Positions 8,569 through 18,842 of a stretch of DNA of 64,000 bases are shown piece by piece. A program made the translations under genes and the position numbers. The notes under the pieces are model-generated. The model had not been told where the DNA came from, did no database searches, and saw only the letters and a list, made by a program, of their open reading frames with translations. The DNA is taken from positions 310,001 through 374,000 of the forward strand of contig NZ_JAJNOC010000002.1 of assembly GCF_021044825.1 (NCBI RefSeq), given 5' to 3'. Origin of the DNA: Massilia phyllostachyos. Lineage in GTDB: Bacteria; Pseudomonadota; Gammaproteobacteria; Burkholderiales; Burkholderiaceae_D. The first letter of the stretch is position 1; each line of letters begins with the position of its first letter.

Positions 8569-8581
8569 CCGGAGGTAGATC

Positions 8582-9046
8582 ATGGGCCATCTGCCCGGCC
8601 TGCTCGACCGCCTGATGGACGAGCGGCCAGACGCCGTCCCCGGCCAGCCGTTCAGCAGCGAACAACTGAAGGACAGCGTGGCGCGCGACCTCGAAGCGCT
8701 GCTCAACACCCGGCTGGCGCTGGACCCGGGCCTGCTGCACGGCTACCCGGAAGCGCGCGCTTCGCTCCTGCACTACGGTCTGCTCGACTTCGCCGGCTAC
8801 TGCCTCACCAGCAGCATCGACCGCGCCGCCGTCTGCGCCGGCATCAAGGACGCCATCGAGGCTCACGAACCGCGCCTGCGCGACGTCAGCGCCACCCTGG
8901 AACTCCAGCCGGGCAGCGTCAACCGCCTCAACTTCGTCATCCACGCCCGCCTCAGCGCGCTGCCCGGCGCCGAACCCGTGCACTTCAACGCGGTGCTGCA
9001 GCCATCCTCGCTGCACTACGCCGTGCGGCACGGCAGCCGCCGCTGA
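8582..9046 (+). CDS. tssE: TssE (gp25-like) type VI baseplate wedge protein
   Basis: The 154-residue protein resembles phage T4 gp25 and TssE: SVARDLEALLNTRLAL near residues 34-50, HYGLLDFAGYCLTSS at the centre, and a C-terminal beta-region (LRDVSATLELQPGSVNRLNFVIHARL). TssE joins TssF/TssG in the baseplate and primes sheath polymerisation. A CCGGAGG box lies upstream of the ATG. It follows the hcp terminator and precedes clpV by 34 bases. Confidence 0.93.
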   Translation: MGHLPGLLDRLMDERPDAVPGQPFSSEQLKDSVARDLEALLNTRLALDPGLLHGYPEARASLLHYGLLDFAGYCLTSSIDRAAVCAGIKDAIEAHEPRLRDVSATLELQPGSVNRLNFVIHARLSALPGAEPVHFNAVLQPSSLHYAVRHGSRR

Positions 9047-9080
9047 TCTGCTCCGCCACCCATTCAAGGACACGACAACG

Positions 9081-11714
<2,634 letters not shown>

Positions 11715-11724
11715 GGGGGCATTC

Positions 11725-12699
11725 ATGCTGAACCTGGAAAAACTGCTGGTCCCGATCAGCATGGACCGCCCCTGCGGCGAGGACCTCGCGTTCTCGCCCG
11801 ACGTCGACGCCATCAACCGCGCGCGCCAGGCCGACGACCCGTCGATCGAGCAGGGCGCCTGGGTCACGGCGCTGAAGGAGGCGGACTGGAAGTTCGTCAC
11901 CAGGCGCTGCACCGAGCTGCTGGAAACGCGCAGCAAGCACCTGCAGCTCGCGGTCTGGCTGCTCGAATCGGCCACCAGGACCGGTGGGGTGGCCGGCATG
12001 GCCGCCGGCCTGCGCCTGGTGGCCGGCCTGTGCGAGCGCTACTGGGACGGCCTGCACCCGCTGCCCGACGAGGACGGCGACGAGCGCCGCATCGGCAACC
12101 TGGCCTGGGCCGCGGCCCGTATCGCGCCGCTGGTCAAGGAACTCCCGCTGGCCGAGGGCGTCACCGTGCAGGCCTGGGAAGCCGCGCGCGGCCGCGGGCC
12201 CGAGGCGCTGGCCGAGCTGGAAGCGGCGCGCGCCAAGGCGGCGCCGGCGGCGCGCCAGGCGCTGGCGGAAGCGGCGCACGACTGCCTGGCGGCGCTGGCG
12301 GACCTGGAGAAGGTGGTCGACGCGCGCCTCGGCGTCGACGGCCCGAGTTTCGGCGCGGCGCGCGCGGCGCTGGAGAACTTCGAGGACATGGCGGCGCCGA
12401 TGGTGCCGGCGAAGGTGGAGCCGGTGGTGGCGCCGGGGGCGGTGGCGACCGTGACGCATGCGGCGCCGCGGGTGTTCGCGCAAGAGACCGTGCAGAGCCG
12501 GGAGGGGGCGCTGGCCCAGCTGCGTGCGGTGGCCGAATTCTTCCGCCGCACCGAGCCGCACAGCCCGGTGGCCTACCTGGCCGAACGGGCGGCGCGCTGG
12601 GGCGAGCAGCCGCTGCACGCGTGGCTGCGTACGGTGGTCAAGGACCAGGCATCGCTGTCGACGTTGGAGGAATTGTTGGGAGTAGAGGAAGCGAAGTAG
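11725..12699 (+). CDS. tssA: TssA type VI secretion assembly protein (ImpA_N domain)
   Basis: The 324-residue product begins MLNLEKLLVPISMDRPCGEDLAFSP, the ImpA_N signature, and includes LQLAVWLLESATRTGGVAGMAAGLRLV and CERYWDGLHPLPDEDGDERRIGNL. TssA starts sheath/tube assembly at the baseplate and, depending on class, caps the distal end. The C-terminal part (from about 190) is Ala-rich and variable and ends with an RAVAEFFRRTEPHSPVAYLAERA motif, which suggests the short VasJ-like architecture. The TAG stop lies inside a perfect 14-bp hairpin (12696-12726). Confidence 0.94.
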   Translation: MLNLEKLLVPISMDRPCGEDLAFSPDVDAINRARQADDPSIEQGAWVTALKEADWKFVTRRCTELLETRSKHLQLAVWLLESATRTGGVAGMAAGLRLVAGLCERYWDGLHPLPDEDGDERRIGNLAWAAARIAPLVKELPLAEGVTVQAWEAARGRGPEALAELEAARAKAAPAARQALAEAAHDCLAALADLEKVVDARLGVDGPSFGAARAALENFEDMAAPMVPAKVEPVVAPGAVATVTHAAPRVFAQETVQSREGALAQLRAVAEFFRRTEPHSPVAYLAERAARWGEQPLHAWLRTVVKDQASLSTLEELLGVEEAK

Positions 12700-12726
12700 G
12701 GTGGACGGCTCTGCCGTCCACCCTAC
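12696..12726. terminator. Perfect 14-bp hairpin between convergent tssA and phasin genes
   Basis: GTAGGGTGGACGGC at 12696-12709 is the exact reverse complement of 12713-12726, with a three-base TCT loop. It contains the tssA stop codon. It lies between convergent genes and could end transcription both ways, although T-tracts are short. A related, less perfect hairpin ends mqsA and lpxH at 24588-24617, so this looks like a dispersed repeat. Confidence 0.7.
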
Positions 12727-12731
12727 CGTGT

Positions 12732-13277
12732 TTATTGTTGCGGTGCCGTCGGCTGCACCATCGACGACGCTTTCGCAATCTGCGCCTCGACCGTCTGCAC
12801 CGCCTGGCGCGTCGCTTGGGTCACCTGTTCATAGCCCTTGAAGGCGTTGTCGATCGCGGTCTTGATGATCTCCACCGCATTTTCCGAACCGGGCTTGACG
12901 TTCTGGGTCACGTCGTAGATCAGCGCCGACAAGGTGCTCTTGGCCTCGGCGACATGGGTGTCGGCGGCCTGGCGGAACTCGTTGTGCATCTCGTCGATGA
13001 TGGTCTTGAGCTGCTCGCGGTATTCGGCGGCCCCTTGCACGCCCGGCTGCATGCGCGCATGCAGGGCGGCGATCGCGGCCTTCGGATCGCCGGCGCGGGC
13101 CATTTCCTGGCCGGCGGCGAGCGAACCTTCCATCGAGCTCTTGGCCGCATTCATGTTCAGCGCGACAACCTGCTCCACGCCCTTGACGGTCTTGCTGGCG
13201 AGGGCTTCGAAGGTCTGCATCTGCAGGTCGAACAGGGTCTTGGTGGCGTTGGCAAACTGCTCCGGACTCGTGAACAT
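12732..13277 (-). CDS. phaP: Phasin family protein (PHA granule-associated)
   Basis: The product is 181 residues from the ATG at 13277, which follows AGGAGACAAC; an upstream in-frame ATG at 13331 has no such site. The sequence opens MFTSPEQFANATKTLFDLQMQTFEALASKTVKGVEQVVALN, the standard N-terminus of the betaproteobacterial phasin family (phasin_2), and is almost wholly amphipathic helix. Phasins coat polyhydroxyalkanoate granules and control their size and number. This suggests the organism stores PHA. No synthase is nearby. It converges on tssA. Confidence 0.9.
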   Translation of the reverse strand: MFTSPEQFANATKTLFDLQMQTFEALASKTVKGVEQVVALNMNAAKSSMEGSLAAGQEMARAGDPKAAIAALHARMQPGVQGAAEYREQLKTIIDEMHNEFRQAADTHVAEAKSTLSALIYDVTQNVKPGSENAVEIIKTAIDNAFKGYEQVTQATRQAVQTVEAQIAKASSMVQPTAPQQ

Positions 13278-13320
13278 TGGGTTGTCTCCTTGGTATGGGG
13301 TCGTTAAGCCTTGCACCCCA

Positions 13321-13515
13321 TTATTTAGCAACCATGAGTTTTTCGCAACGCGCGTCCCGATACGGACCAGCGGTTTTTTCCCAGCCGGCGCCGAGCGGCG
13401 TCTGCGAGCAGGCCATCGTTCCGTTGAGCTTGCTACGCCACTGGTAATACGGCGCGGGACCGGCCAGGGCGGCGCCGGCGATCGACAGGGACAGGAGGAG
13501 GGCGATCTTCTTCAT
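13321..13515 (-). CDS. Small secreted protein with two cysteines
   Basis: This 64-residue ORF starts at 13515 with a clear signal peptide (MKKIALLLSLSIAGAALAG). The mature part is about 45 residues (YYQWRSKLNGTMACSQTPLGAGWEKTAGPYRDARCEKLMVAK) with two cysteines that could form one disulfide. Small ORFs with this WRSKLNGTxACxQ pattern occur in Oxalobacteraceae, but no function is known to me. It lies 43 bases upstream of the phasin on the same strand, diverging from the cueR promoter. A start inside a longer shadow frame is rejected because the signal peptide defines the N-terminus. Confidence 0.62.
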   Translation of the reverse strand: MKKIALLLSLSIAGAALAGPAPYYQWRSKLNGTMACSQTPLGAGWEKTAGPYRDARCEKLMVAK

Positions 13516-13559
13516 ACCTGCCGAGCTTACCGCAGGCAGGCCCCAAGTCAAGCACCGGC

Positions 13560-13590
13560 TTGACCTTCCCGCGATGGGAAGGTGTATGCT
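13560..13590 (+). promoter_or_regulatory. CueR/MerR-type promoter with 19-bp spacer and operator palindrome
   Basis: The -35 TTGACC (13560-13565) and -10 TATGCT (13585-13590) are 19 bp apart, the over-long spacer typical of MerR-family promoters. Between them sits ACCTTCCC-N5-GGGAAGGT (13563-13583), which matches the CueR operator form. The gene downstream is cueR itself, so autoregulation is likely. Confidence 0.85.
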
Positions 13591-13617
13591 GCCCCTGGAA
13601 AACAACAGGAGATGACG

Positions 13618-14022
13618 ATGCAGCAAGGCGATCTCACCATCGGCGACGCCGCCGAGGCTTCCGGCGTGTCGGCCAAGATGATCCGCCACTACGAATCGAT
13701 CGGCCTGATCGGCGCGGCGAAGCGGACCGACGCCGGCTACCGGCTCTACACCGGGCAGGACGTGCACGTGCTGCGCTTCGTGCACCGCGCCCGCGCGCTC
13801 GGCTTTTCGCTCGACCAGATCCGCACCCTGCTGGGCCTGTGGCAGGACGAGAAGCGCGCCAGCGCCGACGTGCGCGCCCTCGCGCGCAGCCACATCGCGG
13901 AGCTGGACCGCAAGATCGCCGAGATGGGGGCGATGCGCCGCACCCTCGAAGCGCTGGCCAACTCCTGCCATGGCGATGCGCGGTCGAACTGCCCGATCCT
14001 GGACGACCTGGCGGCCACCTAG
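13618..14022 (+). CDS. cueR: CueR copper-responsive MerR-family activator
   Basis: The product is 134 residues from the ATG at 13618, 6 bases after AGGAG; ATG 13612 would touch the site. It has a MerR helix-turn-helix (LTIGDAAEASGVSAKMIRHYESIGLI), a dimerisation helix, and the metal loop C-X7-C (CHGDARSNC) followed by PILDDLA, closely matching CueR of enteric bacteria. The SADV tract in the helix before it carries the serine linked to selectivity for monovalent Cu/Ag/Au. It senses cytoplasmic Cu(I) and activates efflux genes. No copA or cueO lies adjacent. Confidence 0.92.
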   Translation: MQQGDLTIGDAAEASGVSAKMIRHYESIGLIGAAKRTDAGYRLYTGQDVHVLRFVHRARALGFSLDQIRTLLGLWQDEKRASADVRALARSHIAELDRKIAEMGAMRRTLEALANSCHGDARSNCPILDDLAAT

Positions 14023-14024
14023 CT

Positions 14025-14466
14025 TCAGGCGATCGCCAGCGTGCGCACCACCTCGAGATCGGGGAAGCCGGTCACGCGATAACGCTCGGGGAAGGCCCCC
14101 GGCACCGGCTGCATCAGGTCCGCGCAGGCCGCACGCAGGGCGTCCCAGGGCAGCAGATGGTATTCCTGCATTTGCTCGTCCTCGCCGAACACCACCATCG
14201 CGGCCCGGTCGGTGCGCGGCAGCAGGGAATCGACGCCGCGCGACCAGGTGCAGACGCTGAACTCGACGTCGTTGCCGGATGCGAGCAGCAAGGCGCCGCG
14301 CGCCGGCACCATCGCCAGCGGATTGGCGCCGGCCACGCGGTGGGCCAGATCCGGCAGCAGGATGCGCGAGGAATGGTAGGCGTCGCCGGCGGCGCTTGGC
14401 AGGAAGCGGAAGCCCCGCTTCGTCGTAGCGCGCCGGCTCGTCGGAGAAATAGATGGCCAGATACAA
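14025..14466 (-). pseudogene. Unknown protein gene split by a +1 frameshift
   Basis: Two overlapping frames make one protein. From a TTG at 14466 one frame reads MYLAIYFSDEPARYDEAG. After a CCCC run at 14413-14416 the sense continues one base out of step as FRFLPSAAGDAYHSSRILLPDLAHRVAG and runs to the stop at 14025 (ending FPDLEVVRTLAIA). Reading through with one C removed gives about 146 residues. The family is not recognised. It has features of cytosolic proteins seen near DUF1444-type genes, but that is a guess. It converges on cueR with a 2-base gap. The shift may be real decay or a sequencing error in the homopolymer. Confidence 0.5.
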
Positions 14467-14594
14467 GCACGGTCAACAAGACGGTTCGGGGCAGGAAGAA
14501 GACGCTGAGCACATTTGTTCACGTCTTTGATAGCAGGGACATGGGGCGCAGTGTAGGGCGAACGGCCGCAACTGTCCGAGTCGGAAGCAGAAAA

Positions 14595-14638
14595 CGCAAA
14601 ACGCCGTAAGCCTTTTTCAAAGCTTACGGCGTTTTGCG
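14595..14638 (-). terminator. Strong terminator of the tRNA-Leu array
   Basis: CGCAAAACGCCGTAAGC (14595-14611) pairs with GCTTACGGCGTTTTGCG (14622-14638): 17 perfect base pairs with a 10-base loop. On the minus strand it is followed by TTTTCTGC. It lies 24 bases beyond the last tRNA-Leu and closes that transcription unit. Confidence 0.85.
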
Positions 14639-14662
14639 GGACTGTCGTCCTTCGGTAGAGTT

Positions 14663-14747
14663 TGGTGCCCACGGAGGGACTCGAACCCCCACACCTCGCG
14701 GCACATGGACCTGAACCATGCGCGTCTACCAATTCCGCCACGTGGGC
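14663..14747 (-). tRNA. tRNA-Leu (CAG), copy 3 of tandem array
   Basis: An 85-base tRNA with encoded CCA. The acceptor stem GCCCACG pairs with CGTGGGC, the anticodon stem-loop is CATGG-TTCAGGT-CCATG (anticodon CAG), the variable arm is long as in tRNA-Leu, and the T-arm is GGGGGTTCGAGTCCC. It reads CUG, the commonest leucine codon in this GC-rich genome. It is identical to the two copies upstream. Confidence 0.96.
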
Positions 14748-14798
14748 ACTGATACTGCTACAACAACAAAACTACAACTGCGGAGTACATCCAGTAGA

Positions 14799-14883
14799 TG
14801 GTGCCCACGGAGGGACTCGAACCCCCACACCTCGCGGCACATGGACCTGAACCATGCGCGTCTACCAATTCCGCCACGTGGGC
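14799..14883 (-). tRNA. tRNA-Leu (CAG), copy 2 of tandem array
   Basis: The 85 bases are identical to the neighbouring copies, with anticodon CAG and encoded CCA. Spacers of 51 bases (towards copy 3) and 59 bases (towards copy 1) are dissimilar in sequence, so the duplication is limited to the tRNA itself plus a few flanking bases. Confidence 0.96.
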
Positions 14884-14942
14884 ACTGATACTGCAACGAC
14901 TACGGTACAACGAACTGCTTGCGGATAACTGCTCCGGTAGAG

Positions 14943-15027
14943 TGGTGCCCACGGAGGGACTCGAACCCCCACACCTCGCGGCACATGGACCTGAACCATG
15001 CGCGTCTACCAATTCCGCCACGTGGGC
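14943..15027 (-). tRNA. tRNA-Leu (CAG), copy 1 of tandem array
   Basis: First copy in the direction of transcription; 85 bases with encoded CCA and anticodon CAG. The 5' leader runs about 130 bases back to a consensus promoter at 15168-15195. Confidence 0.96.
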
Positions 15028-15167
15028 ACTGAACTGCTAACTCTGCTACAATATCAGGCTTTGTCATTTTTCGCTAGATCAACTTTCGTTCGATCGCAGC
15101 GTTGAACGCTCTTCCTGCTACTGCTTTCTCTCCTGCTTCACATCGCTGCGTTGCTGAAGAGACCGAG

Positions 15168-15195
15168 ATTATAGCGGATGGATTTCAAATGTCAA
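15168..15195 (-). promoter_or_regulatory. Consensus sigma-70 promoter of the tRNA-Leu array
   Basis: On the minus strand TTGACA (15195-15190) and TATAAT (15173-15168) are both perfect consensus hexamers, 16 bp apart. It points at the three tRNA-Leu genes. The leader between it and the first tRNA (15028-15160) holds short inverted repeats (CGCAGCG and CGCTGCG) but no ORF. The remaining 157 bases (15196-15352) before rnr show nothing distinct. Confidence 0.85.
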
Positions 15196-15352
15196 AGGCC
15201 CACGCCGCGCTTCCTCATTCGCGTCGAGTCGGGCGCCCGACAGTTTCCCCGAGCACGCTTCGCTGCATATGTTAGGCGAATCGGATGGCAATCCCTTACA
15301 CTACGCCTGCCAAGGTATTAAGCAATCCTTTAAAGAGAAATAAGAAAACGAT

Positions 15353-17869
15353 TTGAAGCAACCTACTCACACCATTCCAAGCCGCGAGGAAATCCTCGCC
15401 GTCTTCCGCAGTGCCCAGGGCCCGCTCGACGCCAGTGAGCTGGCGCGCACCCTGAAGGTCAAGCCCGCCGCCCAGGAAGTCCTCGGCCGCCGCCTGAACG
15501 CGATGGAGCGCGACGGCCAGATCCGCGCCGACCGCAGCGGCAGTTATACGCTGGCCGACCAGTCCGGTTTCATCACCGGCAAGGTCAGCGCGCACCGCGA
15601 CGGCTACGGCTTCGTCATTCCGGACGAGGGCGGCGACGACCTGTTCCTGAACGACAAGGAAATGAACAAGGTGCTGAACGGCGACAAGGTGCGCGCCAAG
15701 GTCACCGGCACCGACCGCCGCGGCCGCCTGGAAGGCACGATCGTGGAAGTCGTCGAACGCGCCAACACCCACATCATCGGGCGCCTGATGAACGAAGGCG
15801 GCGTCTGGATCGTCTCGCCCGAAGACAACCGCATCAGCCAGGACGTGCTGGTGTCCGGCGGCCCGGGCAAGGCGAAGGCCGGCCAGGTGGTCAGTGTCGA
15901 GCTGATCGAGCAGCCCTCGCGCTTCCAGCAGCCGACCGGCCGCATCGCCGAAGTGCTGGGCGAGCTGGACGACCCCGGCATGGAGATCGAGATCGCCGTG
16001 CGCAAGTTCGGCGTGCCGCACGTGTTTTCCCCGGCCGCGCTGAAGCAGGCGAATCGCCTGCCCAATGAGGTGGTCGATGCCGACCTGGCGGACCGGGTCG
16101 ACCTGCGCGACGTGCCCCTGGTGACGATCGACGGCGAAGACGCGCGCGACTTCGACGACGCGGTCTACTGCGAACCGGTCAAGTTCGGCCGCACGAAAGG
16201 CTACCGCCTGCTGGTGGCGATCGCCGACGTCAGCCACTACGTGAAGCCGAACGACGCGCTGGACGTCGATGCGATCGAGCGCAGCACCTCGGTCTACTTC
16301 CCGCGCCGCGTGATTCCCATGCTGCCGGAGAAGCTGTCCAACGGCCTGTGTTCGCTGAACCCGGCGGTCGACCGCTGCACCCTGGTGTGCGACATGGTGG
16401 TCACGCTTGATGGCGAAGTGGTCGCCTACCAGTTCTACCCGGCCGTGATGCACTCGGCCGCGCGCCTGACCTATAACGAAGTGGCCGACATCCTCGGCAA
16501 CACGTCGGGCCCCGAGGCGCAGCGCCGTCCGGGCATCGTGCCGCACCTGCTGAACCTGAACGAGGTGTTCCGCGCGCTGCTCAAGGCGCGCCAGGAACGC
16601 GGCGCGATCGACTTCGAGACCACCGAGACCTACATCGTCTGCAACGCCGTCGGCAAGATCGAAAAGATCATCCCGCGCACCCGCAACGATGCGCACCGCC
16701 TGATCGAGGAGTGCATGCTGGCGGCGAACGTGTGCGCGGCCGACCTCTTGATCCGCCACAAGCACCCGGGCACCTTCCGCATCCACGCGGTGCCGACCGA
16801 AGAGAAGCTGCTGCAGCTGCGCACCTTCCTCAAGCTGGTCGGCCTGAACCTGGGCGGCGGCAACAAGCCGACCGCGCGCGACTACGCCGAGGTGATGCAG
16901 AAGATCAAGGAGCGCCCGGACGCGGCCCTGCTGCAGACCATGCTGCTGCGTTCGATGCAGCAGGCGGTCTACAGCCCGGACAACGTCGGCCACTTCGGCC
17001 TGGCCTATGAGGCCTACGCCCACTTCACCAGCCCGATCCGCCGCTACCCGGACTTGCTGACCCACCGCGCGATCAAGGCCATCCTGCAAGGGAAGAAGTA
17101 CGAGCCGAAGGGCATCGAGCTGGGCAAGCTGAACACGACCTTGTCGAATTCGGCGAGGAAGCAGGCCGCGAAGGACAAGGCCGCCGGCACCGCCAAGAAC
17201 GAGAAGGACCTGACGATCTGGGACGCGCTGGGGGTGCACTGCTCGGCCAACGAGCGCCGCGCCGACGAAGCGTCGCGCGACGTCGAGAACTGGCTCAAGT
17301 GCTTCTTCATGCAGGACAAGCTGGGTGAAGACTTCACCGCGACGGTCTCGGGCGTGACCGCCTTCGGCCTGTTCGTGACCCTCGACCAGCTCTACGTCGA
17401 AGGCCTGGTGCACATCAGCGCCCTCGGCGCCGACTACTTCCAGTACGACGAGGCGCGCCACGAGCTGCGCGGAGAACGCACGGGACAGCGCTACGGCCTG
17501 ACCGACAAGGTCAACGTGAAGGTGGCGCGCGTCGACCTCGAGTCGCGCAAGATCGACCTGGTACTGGCCGACAACGCCCCCGCCGCCGAGCCGGCGCCGC
17601 TGGAGCGCGCGCGCCAGGCCGCCATCGAGGCGCTGGAGCCGAAGCCGCCGAAGAAGCGCAAGGGCAAGGGCGTTCCGGCCGAACCGGCTGTCGAGGAAGT
17701 GCCGGCGGAAGAAGACGTCGTCTTCGTCCCGCCCCCGCGTGCCCGCAAGACCACGGCGTCGAAGACGCCAGCCAGGAGTGCAGCCAAACAGAGCGCACCG
17801 AAAACCACAGCGGCGGCCAAGGATGTCTCCAGGCCCGCCGCAGCCAAAACCAGCAGGAAGAAGAAGTAA
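15353..17869 (+). CDS. rnr: Ribonuclease R
   Basis: This 838-residue 3'-5' exoribonuclease starts at a TTG that gives the family N-terminus (MKQPTHTIPSREEILAVFR). Domains: winged-helix (10-70), cold-shock RNA-binding domains (70-240), RNB catalytic domain beginning near DGEDARDFDDAVY (residue about 260) with its metal-binding aspartates, a C-terminal S1 domain (about 655-740), and a Lys/Ala-rich basic tail. RNase R degrades structured RNA, including rRNA in quality control and mRNA decay, and assists trans-translation. rlmB follows 3 bases later, the same rnr-rlmB pairing as in many proteobacteria. The tail is longer than in enteric homologues, as is common in this family. Confidence 0.95.
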   Translation: MKQPTHTIPSREEILAVFRSAQGPLDASELARTLKVKPAAQEVLGRRLNAMERDGQIRADRSGSYTLADQSGFITGKVSAHRDGYGFVIPDEGGDDLFLNDKEMNKVLNGDKVRAKVTGTDRRGRLEGTIVEVVERANTHIIGRLMNEGGVWIVSPEDNRISQDVLVSGGPGKAKAGQVVSVELIEQPSRFQQPTGRIAEVLGELDDPGMEIEIAVRKFGVPHVFSPAALKQANRLPNEVVDADLADRVDLRDVPLVTIDGEDARDFDDAVYCEPVKFGRTKGYRLLVAIADVSHYVKPNDALDVDAIERSTSVYFPRRVIPMLPEKLSNGLCSLNPAVDRCTLVCDMVVTLDGEVVAYQFYPAVMHSAARLTYNEVADILGNTSGPEAQRRPGIVPHLLNLNEVFRALLKARQERGAIDFETTETYIVCNAVGKIEKIIPRTRNDAHRLIEECMLAANVCAADLLIRHKHPGTFRIHAVPTEEKLLQLRTFLKLVGLNLGGGNKPTARDYAEVMQKIKERPDAALLQTMLLRSMQQAVYSPDNVGHFGLAYEAYAHFTSPIRRYPDLLTHRAIKAILQGKKYEPKGIELGKLNTTLSNSARKQAAKDKAAGTAKNEKDLTIWDALGVHCSANERRADEASRDVENWLKCFFMQDKLGEDFTATVSGVTAFGLFVTLDQLYVEGLVHISALGADYFQYDEARHELRGERTGQRYGLTDKVNVKVARVDLESRKIDLVLADNAPAAEPAPLERARQAAIEALEPKPPKKRKGKGVPAEPAVEEVPAEEDVVFVPPPRARKTTASKTPARSAAKQSAPKTTAAAKDVSRPAAAKTSRKKK

Positions 17870-17872
17870 GAC

Positions 17873-18616
17873 ATGAAGAACAAAATGCTTTTCGGTTTCC
17901 ACGCGGTGACCTCGCGCTTGCGTCACGAGGCCCAGTCGGTGGAAGAGATCTTCGTCGACGCCGAGCGCAACGACGCCCGCATGAAGGCCCTGATCGCGAA
18001 TGCGAAAGAGGCCGGCGTGCGCGTCATGCCGGTCGAGCCTTCGCGCCTCGACAAGATCACCGGCACCCGCCGCCACCAGGGCGTGATCGCCTTCGCCAGC
18101 CAGCTGGCGCTGGCACGCAACCTGGACGAGCTGCTCGACGCCATCGAAGGCCCGCCGCTGCTGCTGATCCTGGACGGCATCACCGACCCGCACAACCTGG
18201 GCGCCTGCCTGCGCGTGGCCGACGGCGCCGGCGCGCATGCGGTGATCGTGCCGAAGGACCGGGCGGTCGGGCTGAATGCTACCGCGGCCAAGGTCGCCAG
18301 CGGGGCTGCCGAGAGCGTGCCGTACATTACGGTCACCAACCTGGCGCGCACCATGCGTGATCTGAAGGATCGCGGGATCTGGCTGATCGGTACGTCGGAT
18401 GATGCGGAAAAGGGGCTGTACGAAGGCGACTTCACCGGGCCGACGGCGCTGGTGATGGGGTCGGAAGGCGAGGGGATGCGTCGTCTGACGCGCGAGACCT
18501 GCGATTTGCTGGTGAATATTCCGATGTTCGGGTCGGTCGAGAGTCTGAACGTGTCGGTGGCTTCTGGCGTGTGCCTGTACGAGGCGCGCCGCCAGCGGCT
18601 TGTGCGCGAAGGCTAA
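17873..18616 (+). CDS. rlmB: 23S rRNA 2'-O-methyltransferase RlmB (G2251)
   Basis: This 247-residue SpoU-family enzyme has an N-terminal RNA-binding domain ([23 protein letters not shown]) and the three SpoU motifs: [37 protein letters not shown], and [23 protein letters not shown]. It methylates the ribose of G2251 in the 23S P-loop using S-adenosylmethionine through a trefoil-knot fold. It is coupled to rnr by a 3-base gap. Confidence 0.95.
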   Translation: MKNKMLFGFHAVTSRLRHEAQSVEEIFVDAERNDARMKALIANAKEAGVRVMPVEPSRLDKITGTRRHQGVIAFASQLALARNLDELLDAIEGPPLLLILDGITDPHNLGACLRVADGAGAHAVIVPKDRAVGLNATAAKVASGAAESVPYITVTNLARTMRDLKDRGIWLIGTSDDAEKGLYEGDFTGPTALVMGSEGEGMRRLTRETCDLLVNIPMFGSVESLNVSVASGVCLYEARRQRLVREG

Positions 18617-18631
18617 CTGGTCTTTTGCAAG

Positions 18632-18748
18632 ATTGGATCCCGGCCTTCGCCGGGATGACGTTGATTGATGATGTTGGCATATCGACGTCATCGACTTCGG
18701 CCACGTCCCCATGAACCGTCGTTCCGGCGAAGGCGGGAACCCAAGTTC
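18632..18748. repeat. Pair of inverted intergenic repeats (REP-like)
   Basis: TTGGATCCCGGCCTTCGCCG begins one copy (about 18634-18661). A second inverted copy ends near 18747 (CGTTCCGGCGAAGGCGGGAA). Each arm is itself a small palindrome (CCCGGCCTTCGCCGGG). Repeats of this form, ending in GATGACG / CGTCATTCC, are scattered between genes in many proteobacteria. It fills most of the rlmB-cysE gap and may act as a terminator or mRNA stabiliser. Confidence 0.65.
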
Positions 18749-18842
18749 GTTCCGCAGTCAGTAACCCCACCTTTCCCCGCCCCACTCAGCAAACCACCCA
18801 AACATACGCTACCATCAGCGTTGGTTTGCGATCATCCTTATT

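Noticed and set aside
14663..15027. Three near-identical 85-base units with spacers of 51 and 59 bases, looking like a repeat array
   Set aside because: Not CRISPR: each unit folds as a complete tRNA-Leu with CAG anticodon and encoded CCA.
15296..18712. 1138-residue open frame opposite rnr and rlmB
   Set aside because: Complement of two well-identified genes; no start signal or domain.
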